Below are positions 25,035 through 32,911 of a stretch of 58,154 bases of DNA, one piece after another. Position numbers and translations under genes: made by a program. The notes under the pieces were generated by a model. The model saw nothing but the letters and a program-made list of their open reading frames with translations. It was not told where the DNA came from and did not search any database. Every line of letters starts with the position of its first letter. Positions within the stretch are counted from its first letter, which is position 1. Source of the DNA: Chloroflexota bacterium (GTDB lineage: Bacteria > Chloroflexota > Anaerolineae > UBA4142 > SHND01); the NCBI GenBank assembly GCA_029778615.1, contig JAKOPZ010000042.1, positions 1 through 58,154 on the forward strand, given 5' to 3'.

Positions 25035-25550
25035 TCAATTCCCGCCGCGGGCGCGTTGGGCGAGTTCTTGGGCGTGCGTCTTGTCGTGCAGCATCAAAAT
25101 TTTTATCATCCCGCGCACGCTTTGTTCGCCCCACGCCGCGTGCTGTCCCCGCCGTTCCAAATCTTCCGCCGTCAATGTTTCCAACCATGCCAGCGTCGCG
25201 GCGCGCGTCGCGTGCAGCTCGCGCAGCACCGCGTCCAATGATTTCGCGCGCAATTTTTCCGTCATGTAGGCATTGAAACGATGCAGTTCGAATTCGCCAA
25301 CGTAATCCGGATAGTCGGACGCCATCGCGTGGATTTGAATGGGTCGCTCGGTTTCAATCATCAAACGCGCAAATTTCACGTTCAACGCTTCGGCATTGGC
25401 AACGTGCGCGAGCAATTCTTTGACCGACCAGCCATTCGGATACGGCTGCAACAATTCCGGCGTCGAAAACGCCCGGACTGCCGTGAGCAGTTTGTCGCGT
25501 TCGAGCTGCAATTTCCGTTTGAGCCCTTCGAGTTCGGGAGTTTGGGGCAT
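25035..25550 (-). CDS. DinB family protein
   Basis: 171 residues, four-helix DinB/YfiT-like fold. Metal-site His residues are seen in ELLAHVANAEALN (near residue 50) and HDKTHAQEL at the C-terminus. Family members are often thiol-dependent S-transferases or of unknown role. The ATG at 25550 lies about 7 bases after a TATAAT on the minus strand (25557-25562), so the message may have no leader. An upstream in-frame ATG at 25565 would lie inside the -10 box. Confidence 0.83.
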   Translation of the reverse strand: MPQTPELEGLKRKLQLERDKLLTAVRAFSTPELLQPYPNGWSVKELLAHVANAEALNVKFARLMIETERPIQIHAMASDYPDYVGEFELHRFNAYMTEKLRAKSLDAVLRELHATRAATLAWLETLTAEDLERRGQHAAWGEQSVRGMIKILMLHDKTHAQELAQRARGGN

Positions 25551-25556
25551 GCGCGC

Positions 25557-25562
25557 ATTATA
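25557..25562 (-). promoter_or_regulatory. -10 box of the DinB gene
   Basis: A perfect TATAAT on the minus strand with transcription expected to begin at or near the ATG at 25550. No clear -35 is seen 17 bases upstream. It is back-to-back with the subtilase promoter. Confidence 0.5.
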
Positions 25563-25569
25563 CATGTAT

Positions 25570-25598
25570 TTGGCTGTCCATTCGCTTGCCCGTATAAT
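25570..25598 (+). promoter_or_regulatory. Promoter of the subtilase gene
   Basis: TTGGCT (25570-25575), 17-base spacer, TATAAT (25593-25598). Start expected near 25605, about 54 bases before the ATG. Confidence 0.75.
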
Positions 25599-25658
25599 TG
25601 TTTTGTCTCTCTGCGGCGGCGCAGCTTCACCGTCGCCGTTTTTTTGAAACTGACACGA

Positions 25659-27704
25659 ATGTTTTTACGATTGCAAAAAAATCGCTGGCTTGGCATTCTC
25701 CTCGCGTTCGTCCTCCTCGCGCTCCCGCAAGAATCGCTCAACGCCCAATCCAATCCCGCGCGCTATTACTACTATCAAGGTACGCGCGTTCCACTCAACG
25801 TGAACCCGCACCTCGTTGCGGTGCGTTTTGACGCGACGCTGTCCGACACGGCACGCCAAAGCATCGCGGATGCGCTCGGCGACCTGGAAAATTTCGAGAG
25901 CGGAGCGGAATCGCCCATCGGCAATCTCACCTTTCTGCGCGTGCGCGCGGGACGTGACCCGCTCGCGGTGAGCGCGCGTTTGCAAAACAGCGCGGGCGTC
26001 CAATTCGCTTCGCCTGTGTACGATTTTGCAAATGTCCAACTCGCCGAAACGGACGAATTTCTGGTGCGTTTCGCGCAAACGGTTTCCGATGCCGAAATCG
26101 CAAGCATCAATCGCGCCCACCAAGTTTCGCTCGCGCGCCGTTTGCCCAATTCCAACCGCGTTTTGATTTTGAAACCGAACGCGGGCAATCCGCGTAGTGC
26201 GCGCGAATTGGCGAACGCGTATTGGGAAGCACACCTCGTCGAGTTCGCGGAACCGAATTTTGTTTTGCGCCAAACGCTTCCCCCGCCGTCAGCCCCGCGT
26301 TTGAGCGAGTCCGCCCAGCTCGTGCCGAACGATACAAATTTTGGTTTGCAGTGGGGTTTAAAAAACACCAAACAATTTCAAGGTTCTGTATCGGGCGCGG
26401 ATATTAACGCGGTGAACGCATGGAACGTGACGCAAGGTTCAGACAGTATCAAGATTGCAGTGATTGACGAAGGTGTGTTTGCTGCCCTCTCTGATTTGTC
26501 GGGGCAAATTTTGACGGGCTATAACGCGCTGAACGGCACAAATAACACCACGCCCAAGACCAACGACCATCACGGCACGGGCATCGCGGGCGTGATTGCT
26601 GCCAAAAGCAACAACGGCGCGGGCATCGCGGGCGTGTGTTGGAATTGCAAAATTCTGCCGGTCAAAGTGGCAGAGACCGACGCGCAGGGCAATTGGGTCA
26701 CGACCACCGGGGCGCTGGCTTCGGGCATTGATTGGGCGTGGCAAAACGGCGCGGATGTATTGAACAACAGCTGGACGATGACCGCGCCGAGTGACAGCGT
26801 ACAGCTCGCGATTATCAACGCGCGTTTCAGCGGACGCGGCGGCAAAGGCAGTACAATTGTTTTTGCATCGGGCAATCAGAATGCAGGCACTGTTTCATTC
26901 CCCGCCTCGCTCAATTCGTACGTCATTGCCGTCGGCGCGAGCAATTGGTGCGACCAACGTAAAGCGGCAGTGAACGATGCGTGCAACAACAGCAACGGCT
27001 CATGGGGTTCCAATTACGGAAGCGCGCTCGACCTTGTTGCGCCCGGCGAAGCAATTTATACCACGTGCAACGGCAATCAATGCACGAATGGTTCCTATAC
27101 GTACACAGCGGGCACATCGTTGGCAACGCCGCTGGTTTCGGGCACTGCCGGATTATTGTATTCGCTCAATCCCAATCTCACGCCAAGCCAAATTCAGGAC
27201 TCGATGCAAAATGGCGCGAAAGATTTGGGCACGGTGGGACGCGATAATGAAACCGGGTACGGACGGCTCGACGCGTTTCAATCGCTCGCCGCGTTGTTTA
27301 ATCTCAAACTCAAAGTGAACCACAAAGGCAATTTCGTTCACGTCGGCGAAACGGTCGAGTTCACATTGAAATATTTCAACACGGGCTCGGGCACCATTCA
27401 GGGTGCGCAAATTTTTGTGCCGCTGCCGAACAACGTAAACTATGCCGGTTCTGACCCCGCGTTCACGCTGCAAAGCGGCAACGTGTATCGCCTCGACCTT
27501 GCGACACTGGCAAGCAACGCGAAAGGCAACGCAAAATTCCGCATCACAATTTTACCGAGCGCCGCGGGCAAGCCGATAACGCTGAATGCGAGTATCACCA
27601 GCGTTTATCCGGAAAAAAATACCAACGACAACAGCGCGAGCAGAATCGTTCTCACCGCGCAGCGCGAAATTTTCTTGCCGCTCTTGCGCTATGCGTCGAA
27701 ATGA
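25659..27704 (+). CDS. Secreted subtilisin-like serine protease (S8) with C-terminal DUF11-like domain
   Basis: 681 residues. The signal peptide is about 1-30. Residues 45-220 are an N-terminal region that repeats fervidolysin/S8-propeptide-like folds (VAVRFDATLSDTARQSIADALGDLE, EFLVRFAQTVSDAEIASINRAH). The catalytic domain has Asp270 (IAVIDEGV), His305 (DHHGTGIAGVIAA), oxyanion Asn406 (SGNQNAG) and Ser487 (GTSLATPLVSGTAGL), so the triad is complete. A DUF11-type immunoglobulin-like domain follows from about 560 (GETVEFTLKYFNTGSG). The Cys-rich region 431-475 may form disulfides. Extracellular protein degradation is inferred. The start is chosen by the signal peptide; the ORF is open further upstream. 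Confidence 0.88.
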   Translation: MFLRLQKNRWLGILLAFVLLALPQESLNAQSNPARYYYYQGTRVPLNVNPHLVAVRFDATLSDTARQSIADALGDLENFESGAESPIGNLTFLRVRAGRDPLAVSARLQNSAGVQFASPVYDFANVQLAETDEFLVRFAQTVSDAEIASINRAHQVSLARRLPNSNRVLILKPNAGNPRSARELANAYWEAHLVEFAEPNFVLRQTLPPPSAPRLSESAQLVPNDTNFGLQWGLKNTKQFQGSVSGADINAVNAWNVTQGSDSIKIAVIDEGVFAALSDLSGQILTGYNALNGTNNTTPKTNDHHGTGIAGVIAAKSNNGAGIAGVCWNCKILPVKVAETDAQGNWVTTTGALASGIDWAWQNGADVLNNSWTMTAPSDSVQLAIINARFSGRGGKGSTIVFASGNQNAGTVSFPASLNSYVIAVGASNWCDQRKAAVNDACNNSNGSWGSNYGSALDLVAPGEAIYTTCNGNQCTNGSYTYTAGTSLATPLVSGTAGLLYSLNPNLTPSQIQDSMQNGAKDLGTVGRDNETGYGRLDAFQSLAALFNLKLKVNHKGNFVHVGETVEFTLKYFNTGSGTIQGAQIFVPLPNNVNYAGSDPAFTLQSGNVYRLDLATLASNAKGNAKFRITILPSAAGKPITLNASITSVYPEKNTNDNSASRIVLTAQREIFLPLLRYASK

Positions 27705-27711
27705 ACCAACC

Positions 27712-27737
27712 CCAAGAGGGAACCTTCTTGGGGTTTT
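27712..27737 (+). terminator. Terminator behind the subtilase gene
   Basis: CCCCAAGA and TCTTGGGG around GGGAACCT, followed by TTTTTATTTATT. Confidence 0.85.
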
Positions 27738-27818
27738 TATTTATTGTATAATTGTATCACTCCGCATCCATTTCCTCGCGCCCACGACTCGAGTCGTGTC
27801 AAGTGAGGACGCGCCATT

Positions 27819-28451
27819 ATGAAAAATCGAACGTATCTCATTTTGATTCTGGTCTTGAGCTGCGCGCTGCTGCTCGTCGGCGGCGCGTTCGTCGGCGCGG
27901 CATTGTACTTGCAAGGCAACGCGCCCGCGGCGGTCTTTCCCACTGCGCCCGCGGCGGTCTTTCCCACTGCGCCCGCGACCGGCAATTTGATTCTCACGCC
28001 CGAAGCGTTGAATGGAATGCCCGCCCCCGGTTCGGTTGCGCCCGACATTACAGTCCAAACGCTGGACGCGCAGACCGTCAAACTTTCTGATTTTCAAGGC
28101 AAGCCCGTCATGCTCAATTTTTGGGCAACCTGGTGCGGACCCTGCACCGCCGAAATGAAAAATATCGAAGCCGTCTATCAAAAACACAACGACAAAGATT
28201 TTGTCATTCTCGGCATCAATCAAGGCGAAGGCACGGAAACCATCAAAGGGTACGCCGAATTGTGGAAATTAAATTTTCGGCTGGTGCGGGATGCCGACGA
28301 CAACGCGTCGCGTTTGTACAACGTCCGCGCGCTGCCAACCACCATTTTTATTGACGCACAAGGCAAGATTCACGAAATTCATGTCGGCGGTCCCGTGACC
28401 ATCGAATTTATCGAAAAGCGCGTGGCGGAATTGTTGGGCAAAGGAAATTAA
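27819..28451 (+). CDS. TlpA/ResA-type thioredoxin-like protein
   Basis: 210 residues. An N-terminal membrane anchor (about 5-31) leads to an Ala/Pro linker made of two exact copies of an 8-residue unit, then a TlpA-like domain. The redox motif is WATWCGPC with Cys106 and Cys109, and cis-Pro is at RALPTTIFID. The GSVAPDITVQTLD start and the NLLGFINQGEG-style insert are typical of cytochrome-maturation-type thioredoxins on the outer face of the membrane. A TATAAT (27747-27752) with TTCTTG 16 bases upstream may be its promoter. The XdhC-like gene follows after 2 bases. Confidence 0.87.
   Translation: MKNRTYLILILVLSCALLLVGGAFVGAALYLQGNAPAAVFPTAPAAVFPTAPATGNLILTPEALNGMPAPGSVAPDITVQTLDAQTVKLSDFQGKPVMLNFWATWCGPCTAEMKNIEAVYQKHNDKDFVILGINQGEGTETIKGYAELWKLNFRLVRDADDNASRLYNVRALPTTIFIDAQGKIHEIHVGGPVTIEFIEKRVAELLGKGN
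27921..27968 (+). repeat. Exact 24-bp tandem duplication in the TlpA linker
   Basis: GCGCCCGCGGCGGTCTTTCCCACT occurs at 27921-27944 and 27945-27968, with a 9-base partial third copy. It encodes APAAVFPT twice. Confidence 0.9.
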
Positions 28452-28453
28452 AC

Positions 28454-28762
28454 ATGCAGGATATTTTGAATGACATGGAGCAGTGGCGCGCGCGCGGCGA
28501 CGAGGTTGCGCTCGCGACCGTGACGTGGACGAGCGGTTCCACGCCGCGCGCGACAGGCGCAAAAATGGCAATCAATTCGCGCGGTGAATTTGTCGGTTCG
28601 GTAAGCGGCGGCTGTGTGGAAGGCGCGGTGATTGACCAAGCGCGCGCGGTTTTGAAAAACGGCAAACCAAAATTGGTCAGTTACGGCATCTCGGACGATA
28701 TGGCGTGGGATGTTGGTCTCGCGTGCGGTGGCAGTATCAAGGTATTTATCGAAAAGGTCTAG
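28454..28762 (+). CDS. XdhC/CoxI family protein, N-terminal-type domain
   Basis: 102 residues: VALATVTWTSGSTPRATGAKMAI, SVSGGCVEGAVIDQA and DVGLACGGSIKVFIEKV, which make up the XdhC_CoxI domain. XdhC proteins bind molybdenum cofactor and help insert it, after sulfuration, into xanthine dehydrogenase or CO dehydrogenase family enzymes. Here this domain ends in a stop and the Rossmann-type partner domain is a separate gene at 28854. The 91-base gap contains a degenerate inverted repeat. It starts 2 bases behind the TlpA gene. No molybdoenzyme gene is in the window. Confidence 0.83.
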   Translation: MQDILNDMEQWRARGDEVALATVTWTSGSTPRATGAKMAINSRGEFVGSVSGGCVEGAVIDQARAVLKNGKPKLVSYGISDDMAWDVGLACGGSIKVFIEKV

Positions 28763-28769
28763 TCTGCAT

Positions 28770-28845
28770 TGTCATTGCGAGGCGACGTTCTTTGTTGCAT
28801 GTGATGAACTCTCTCGCCGCACAACCCGCTCCTCGCATTGACGCG
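28770..28845. repeat. Degenerate inverted repeat, TGTCATTGCGAGG type
   Basis: CATTGTCATTGCGAGGCGACG faces CTCCTCGCATTGACG with a few mismatches, between the two XdhC genes. A 9-base direct repeat GTTGCATGT occurs at 28794-28802 and 28849-28857, and the second copy contains the ATG of the next gene. Confidence 0.55.
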
Positions 28846-28853
28846 TCGGTTGC

Positions 28854-29603
28854 ATGTCTGAATTTCTAAATCGCATTTCCGACAATCTGCGCGCCGAAAA
28901 AATTTTTGCCGTTGCCACGCGCATCGGCGGAAATGAAAATGTCGGCGCGCATCTGTTTATTTATCCCGATGGTTCATGGGAAAACACGCTGGGCGACGCG
29001 AACTTGGACGCGGAGGTGCTGCGCGACGCGCTCGAGTTGATGGCGAACGAACGCTCGGAAACCCGCGCGTATGGCGACACGCAGGTTTTCATCGAAACGT
29101 ATGCCCCCCCCCCTCGTCTGCTCATCGTGGGCGGTGTGCATACCGCGATTCCGCTCGCGCAGTATGCAAAAATTCTGGGCTTTCGTGTCATTGTGATTGA
29201 CGGGCGCGGGCGGTTTGCCACGCGCGAACGCTTTCCGCACGCGGACGAACTGCTCGTGGAATGGCCCGACGATGCAATTCCGCATTTGCCGATTGATGCG
29301 TCAACGTATGTGGTGATTCTCACGCACGACCCCAAATTCGATATTCCTACACTCAAAGCGTTATCCACCACGAAACCGCGTTACATCGGCGCGATGGGCT
29401 CGCGCGAAACGCGGCGTCAGCATATGGACGAATTGCGCGCGCAGGGCGTCCCCGACGAATTTTTGAACACCGTGTACGGTCCCGTCGGGCTTGACCTCGG
29501 CGGACGTTCGCCCGAAGAAATGGCGCTCGCCATCATCGCGCAAATCGTCGCCGTGCGGTATCATCGCGCCGGTGGGCATTTGATGCATGTTGCCGCCGAT
29601 TAG
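28854..29603 (+). CDS. XdhC family protein, Rossmann-type domain
   Basis: 249 residues. Residues about 85-215 form the XdhC Rossmann domain: PRLLIVGGVHTAIPLAQYAKILGFRVIVIDGRGRFATRERFP, then YVVILTHDPKFDIPTLK and YIGAMGSRETRRQHMDEL, VYGPVGLDLGGRSPEEMALAI. The N-terminal 80 residues are XdhC_CoxI-like but diverged. A tract of ten C (29104-29113) encodes the AP-PP-R segment just before the Rossmann domain and is a candidate for slippage. The ATG lies in a direct repeat and has no good RBS. Confidence 0.82.
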   Translation: MSEFLNRISDNLRAEKIFAVATRIGGNENVGAHLFIYPDGSWENTLGDANLDAEVLRDALELMANERSETRAYGDTQVFIETYAPPPRLLIVGGVHTAIPLAQYAKILGFRVIVIDGRGRFATRERFPHADELLVEWPDDAIPHLPIDASTYVVILTHDPKFDIPTLKALSTTKPRYIGAMGSRETRRQHMDELRAQGVPDEFLNTVYGPVGLDLGGRSPEEMALAIIAQIVAVRYHRAGGHLMHVAAD

Positions 29604-29612
29604 GTTTTTCGA

Positions 29613-31148
29613 ATGGAACAACCCCTGCCACCAAGAACTGACATTCTGCCCGCGAAAATGCGCCCCGCGCCCATAGAACGCGCGAACGCGTTGATTGGCG
29701 CGGCGCTGCGCGTCTCGCTGCGCGGACGCGTCCTCTTGCTGGTGCGTATCATTTGGGGCGCGCTCGTCGCGACAACGCTCAGCTTGTTTGCGTTAACAAT
29801 TCCCGCGCGCTATAGCCAGCTTTTGATTATTGGCGCCGAGAACAGTATTGCCATGCAGGAGCTCGGGCTGCCACAAAATACGCCCGCCTTTGTGGTGGGC
29901 GCAATGGACGGACTGCTCTTTATCACATATACGCTCGTAGGCGCAATCATTTTTTCACGCAAGTCAGATGAATGGATTGGGCTGTTTGCTTCGCTCACGC
30001 TGCTCACCACCGTTTTTGCAATTGTCCGTCCGGCAGATTCACTGCTGTTTGTGGATAGCATGCTGCACATTCCCCTGCTCATCATTCTCGCGCTGGGGGC
30101 GGTGACCATCACCGTCTTTGTTTATATTTTCCCCGACGGACGTTTTGTGCCGAGTTGGACGCGCTGGATTGTGATTGGCTTGGGCGCGTTTGCAGTGTAC
30201 GGGTTGATTGACCGCATGTTTTTGACGCAGCCCTTTCGCTGGCCCCCCGCCCCGCTGTCGCCGATTATTTACCTCGGCGTGCTTGGCGGCGCGGTCATTC
30301 AATTTTACCGCTATCGGCGCGTCTCGGACCTCGCGCAAAAACAGCAAATGAAATGGGTTGTGCTCGGCGTTCTCGTCGGCATCCTCGGCGTCATTGGCTT
30401 TGTCATGGTCGTTCCGCTGCTGCTGCCGCGCGTGGGATTGCCCGGCATGACGCGCGTGTTGTATGTGTTGATTGGCGTGCCGATTTTTTATCTGGCGCTG
30501 CTGCAGCTGCCCATCGCGCTCGCGATTTCGATTTTGCGCTATCGGCTGTGGGACATTAACTTTATTGTCAGCCGCACGCTGATTTATCTTTCGCTGACCG
30601 GGATTTTGGCAGGGCTGTTTGCAGTCTTTGAAAAAATTACGCAAGACTTGTTTATTGCCATCACCGGCAGTCAGTCAAATTTTGCGCCTATCATTTCGAC
30701 CCTCGTCGTCGTCGCCGCGTTCACGCCGCTCAAAGATATTCTGCAAAAGTTTGTTCAGGCGCGCGTCAAAGATTCTGCCGACCCGACGGCGCGCTTGAAA
30801 ACATTTCGCGAACGCGTCGAGACGCGCATTTCGCCGTTGAACCCCGTGCAAATCGCGCGGCGTTTGGCGCTCGAATTGGTCGCGGCATACAACGCCAAAG
30901 GCGGCGCCGTGTTTGGCATCGAGAATGACCAAACGAAAATCTTGTATACCTTGGGCGAATGGGACGGCGAAGCATCTTTGTGCATTCCCATCGAAAGCAG
31001 CGCAGGCGCGACGCGTTTTGGGTATATCGCATTGGACGAACGCAAAAACGGCGCGCAGTATAGTGCGCGCGACCAAGCCGCGCTCCAAGACGTAACGCAA
31101 GCCGTTGCGCGCGCGCTGGAAGAAGACCAATTCACCGATGCGCCATGA
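29613..31148 (+). CDS. Membrane sensor-like protein without a kinase domain
   Basis: 511 residues. About nine hydrophobic segments from residue 40 to 360, with FPDGRFVPSWTRWIVIGLGAF and IALAISILRYRLWDINFIVSRTLIYL signatures. Then follows a short soluble part (about 390-511) that resembles a degenerate GAF domain (LALELVAAYNAKGGAVFG ... SARDQAALQDVTQAVARALEE). The membrane part closely resembles the one in the histidine kinase at 56421-58154 (FPDGRFVPRWMRWFAP; MLRDQLWQSERVLNRAFVYF), but no H-box or ATPase domain follows. It may signal through a partner or be a degraded kinase. The stop overlaps the GT4 start by 4 bases. Confidence 0.78.
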   Translation: MEQPLPPRTDILPAKMRPAPIERANALIGAALRVSLRGRVLLLVRIIWGALVATTLSLFALTIPARYSQLLIIGAENSIAMQELGLPQNTPAFVVGAMDGLLFITYTLVGAIIFSRKSDEWIGLFASLTLLTTVFAIVRPADSLLFVDSMLHIPLLIILALGAVTITVFVYIFPDGRFVPSWTRWIVIGLGAFAVYGLIDRMFLTQPFRWPPAPLSPIIYLGVLGGAVIQFYRYRRVSDLAQKQQMKWVVLGVLVGILGVIGFVMVVPLLLPRVGLPGMTRVLYVLIGVPIFYLALLQLPIALAISILRYRLWDINFIVSRTLIYLSLTGILAGLFAVFEKITQDLFIAITGSQSNFAPIISTLVVVAAFTPLKDILQKFVQARVKDSADPTARLKTFRERVETRISPLNPVQIARRLALELVAAYNAKGGAVFGIENDQTKILYTLGEWDGEASLCIPIESSAGATRFGYIALDERKNGAQYSARDQAALQDVTQAVARALEEDQFTDAP

Positions 31149-32284
31149 GGATTGCGATTGATTACACATCCGCCGCGCGCCAACGCGCGGGGATTGGACG
31201 GTACACGCGTTCCCTTATTCACGCTCTCGCGCAGGCGGATTCCACAAATCAATACGCGCTGTATGTGCCGCGCGACGCGCGTGAGCTGGACGACGCGCGC
31301 GCGTTTTCTAAAAATTTTCGCATTGCCCGCGCGCCATTGAGCGAGCGCTTGATGGTGGCACTGTGGCAGCGCGCGCAACTTCCACTGCCCGTTGAACTTG
31401 TGACGGGTGGCTGCGACATTTTTTATTCGCCCGATTTTGTTTTGCCGCCCACACGCGCGCGCAAAAAATTTCTCACTGTGCATGACCTTTCCTTCAAACG
31501 CGTGCCCGAAACGGCGGTGCCAAACCTGAAATGGTATTTGGAAGGCGCGGTGCCGCGCGCGGTCGCGCGCGCCGATTTGATTCTCGCGGATTCCAACGCG
31601 ACGCGCAACGATTTGATAGAATTATTTCACGCGCCGGCTCCGCGTGTTCAAACTCTGTATTCGGGATACGACGCGCGGTTTCAGCCCATTCGCGAGGAAC
31701 GTGAACTCGAACGCGTACGCACCACATACGAATTGCACAAACCATTCATCTTGCATGTCGGCACCATCGAGCCGCGCAAAAATCTCGCGCGCTTGATTCA
31801 AGCCTTTGGACAATTGCCGCAGCGACGCGAAATCGAACTGGTCATTGCGGGCGGGCGCGGGTGGATGTATGATGAAATTTATGCGGCGCCCGAAAAATTT
31901 GGCGTGAGCGCATCCGTGCATTTCATCGGTTTCATCCCGGACGCGGATTTGCCCGCGTTGTATTCGCTCGCGGAATTGGTCGCGTATCCGTCGCTGTATG
32001 AAGGGTTCGGCTTGCCCGTGCTGGAGGCAATGGCGTGCGGGGCGGCTGTCGTCACCGCCAACAATTCGTCCCTCCCCGAAGTCGCGGGCGATGCCGCGCT
32101 GCTGATTGACGCGCGCGATGTGGACGCGCTCGCGTGGGCGATGCAGCGTTTTCTCGACGACACAACGTGGCGCCGCATCATGCAGCAAAAAGGTCTCGCG
32201 CAGGCAAAAAAATTTTCTTGGCAAAAAAGCGCAGAGCAATTGCGCGCCGCGTTCGCGGGAACAACCCCGTCCAAACCAACATGA
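31145..32284 (+). CDS. Glycosyltransferase family 4 (GT-B)
   Basis: 379 residues. N-terminal RIAIDYTSAARQRAGIGRYTRSLIHAL and C-terminal FILHVGTIEPRKNLARLIQAF and YPSLYEGFGLPVLEAMACGAAVVTAN (EGFGLPVLE, the EX7E motif) identify a GT4 retaining transferase, similar to mannosyltransferases of polysaccharide synthesis. It starts inside the stop of the sensor-like gene (ATGA) and ends inside the start of the methyltransferase gene, a tight operon. No other polysaccharide gene is adjacent. Confidence 0.9.
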   Translation: MRIAIDYTSAARQRAGIGRYTRSLIHALAQADSTNQYALYVPRDARELDDARAFSKNFRIARAPLSERLMVALWQRAQLPLPVELVTGGCDIFYSPDFVLPPTRARKKFLTVHDLSFKRVPETAVPNLKWYLEGAVPRAVARADLILADSNATRNDLIELFHAPAPRVQTLYSGYDARFQPIREERELERVRTTYELHKPFILHVGTIEPRKNLARLIQAFGQLPQRREIELVIAGGRGWMYDEIYAAPEKFGVSASVHFIGFIPDADLPALYSLAELVAYPSLYEGFGLPVLEAMACGAAVVTANNSSLPEVAGDAALLIDARDVDALAWAMQRFLDDTTWRRIMQQKGLAQAKKFSWQKSAEQLRAAFAGTTPSKPT

Positions 32285-32883
32285 ATATTTCGCATGGGGT
32301 GATGCACCTTTTTTATCAATGGCGGTATTTCACGGGCAAGACGCCGTGGGACACCAACGTCACGCCGCCGGAATTGGTAGAATTGATAGAGCACAAACAT
32401 TTACCCCCGGGGCGCGCGCTGGATTTGGGTTGCGGCACCGGCACGAACGCGTTGTATCTTGCGGCACATGGCTTTGAGGTAATTGGCGTGGACTATGTTC
32501 CGCGCGCGATTGAGGTGGCGCGGCGCAAAGCGCAGCAACAAAACGCCCGTGTTGAGTTTCGCACCGCTGATGTTTTGAATCCCGGCGCGTTTGCCGCGCC
32601 GTTCGATTTGATTCTGGACATTGGTTGTTTTCATTCTCTCGCGCCGCAAGCACGCGCGCAGTACGCGGACAATCTGCGCTGCTGGACCCGCCCGGGTTCA
32701 CGGTTCATGCTCTATGCGTTTTTCCCGCGTCAATTTTTCGGACGCACCTTGGGCGTCACGCGCGCCGAACTGGAAAATTTGTTGGCGCGCGATTTTGTTT
32801 TGTTACAATACGCGGATGATGAAAAATCGGCGTGGTACCGGTGGGAACACGCGTCGCAAGCCAAAAATGCAAAGCTTGAGTAA
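32281..32883 (+). CDS. Class I SAM-dependent methyltransferase
   Basis: 200 residues. SAM motif I is ALDLGCGTGTNALYLA, then VIGVDYVPRAIEVARRKA (acidic loop Asp), a motif II-like FDLILDIGCFHSLAP and motif III near FMLYAFFPRQ. The small size and the PWDTNVTPPELVELIE N-terminus match thiopurine- or tellurite-type (TPMT/TehB-like) methyltransferases. Substrate unknown. The start overlaps the GT4 stop by 4 bases. No RBS is needed if translation is coupled. Confidence 0.87.
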   Translation: MNISHGVMHLFYQWRYFTGKTPWDTNVTPPELVELIEHKHLPPGRALDLGCGTGTNALYLAAHGFEVIGVDYVPRAIEVARRKAQQQNARVEFRTADVLNPGAFAAPFDLILDIGCFHSLAPQARAQYADNLRCWTRPGSRFMLYAFFPRQFFGRTLGVTRAELENLLARDFVLLQYADDEKSAWYRWEHASQAKNAKLE

Positions 32884-32911
32884 AGCATCGAGGGTCACCT
32901 AACAAAACCAA

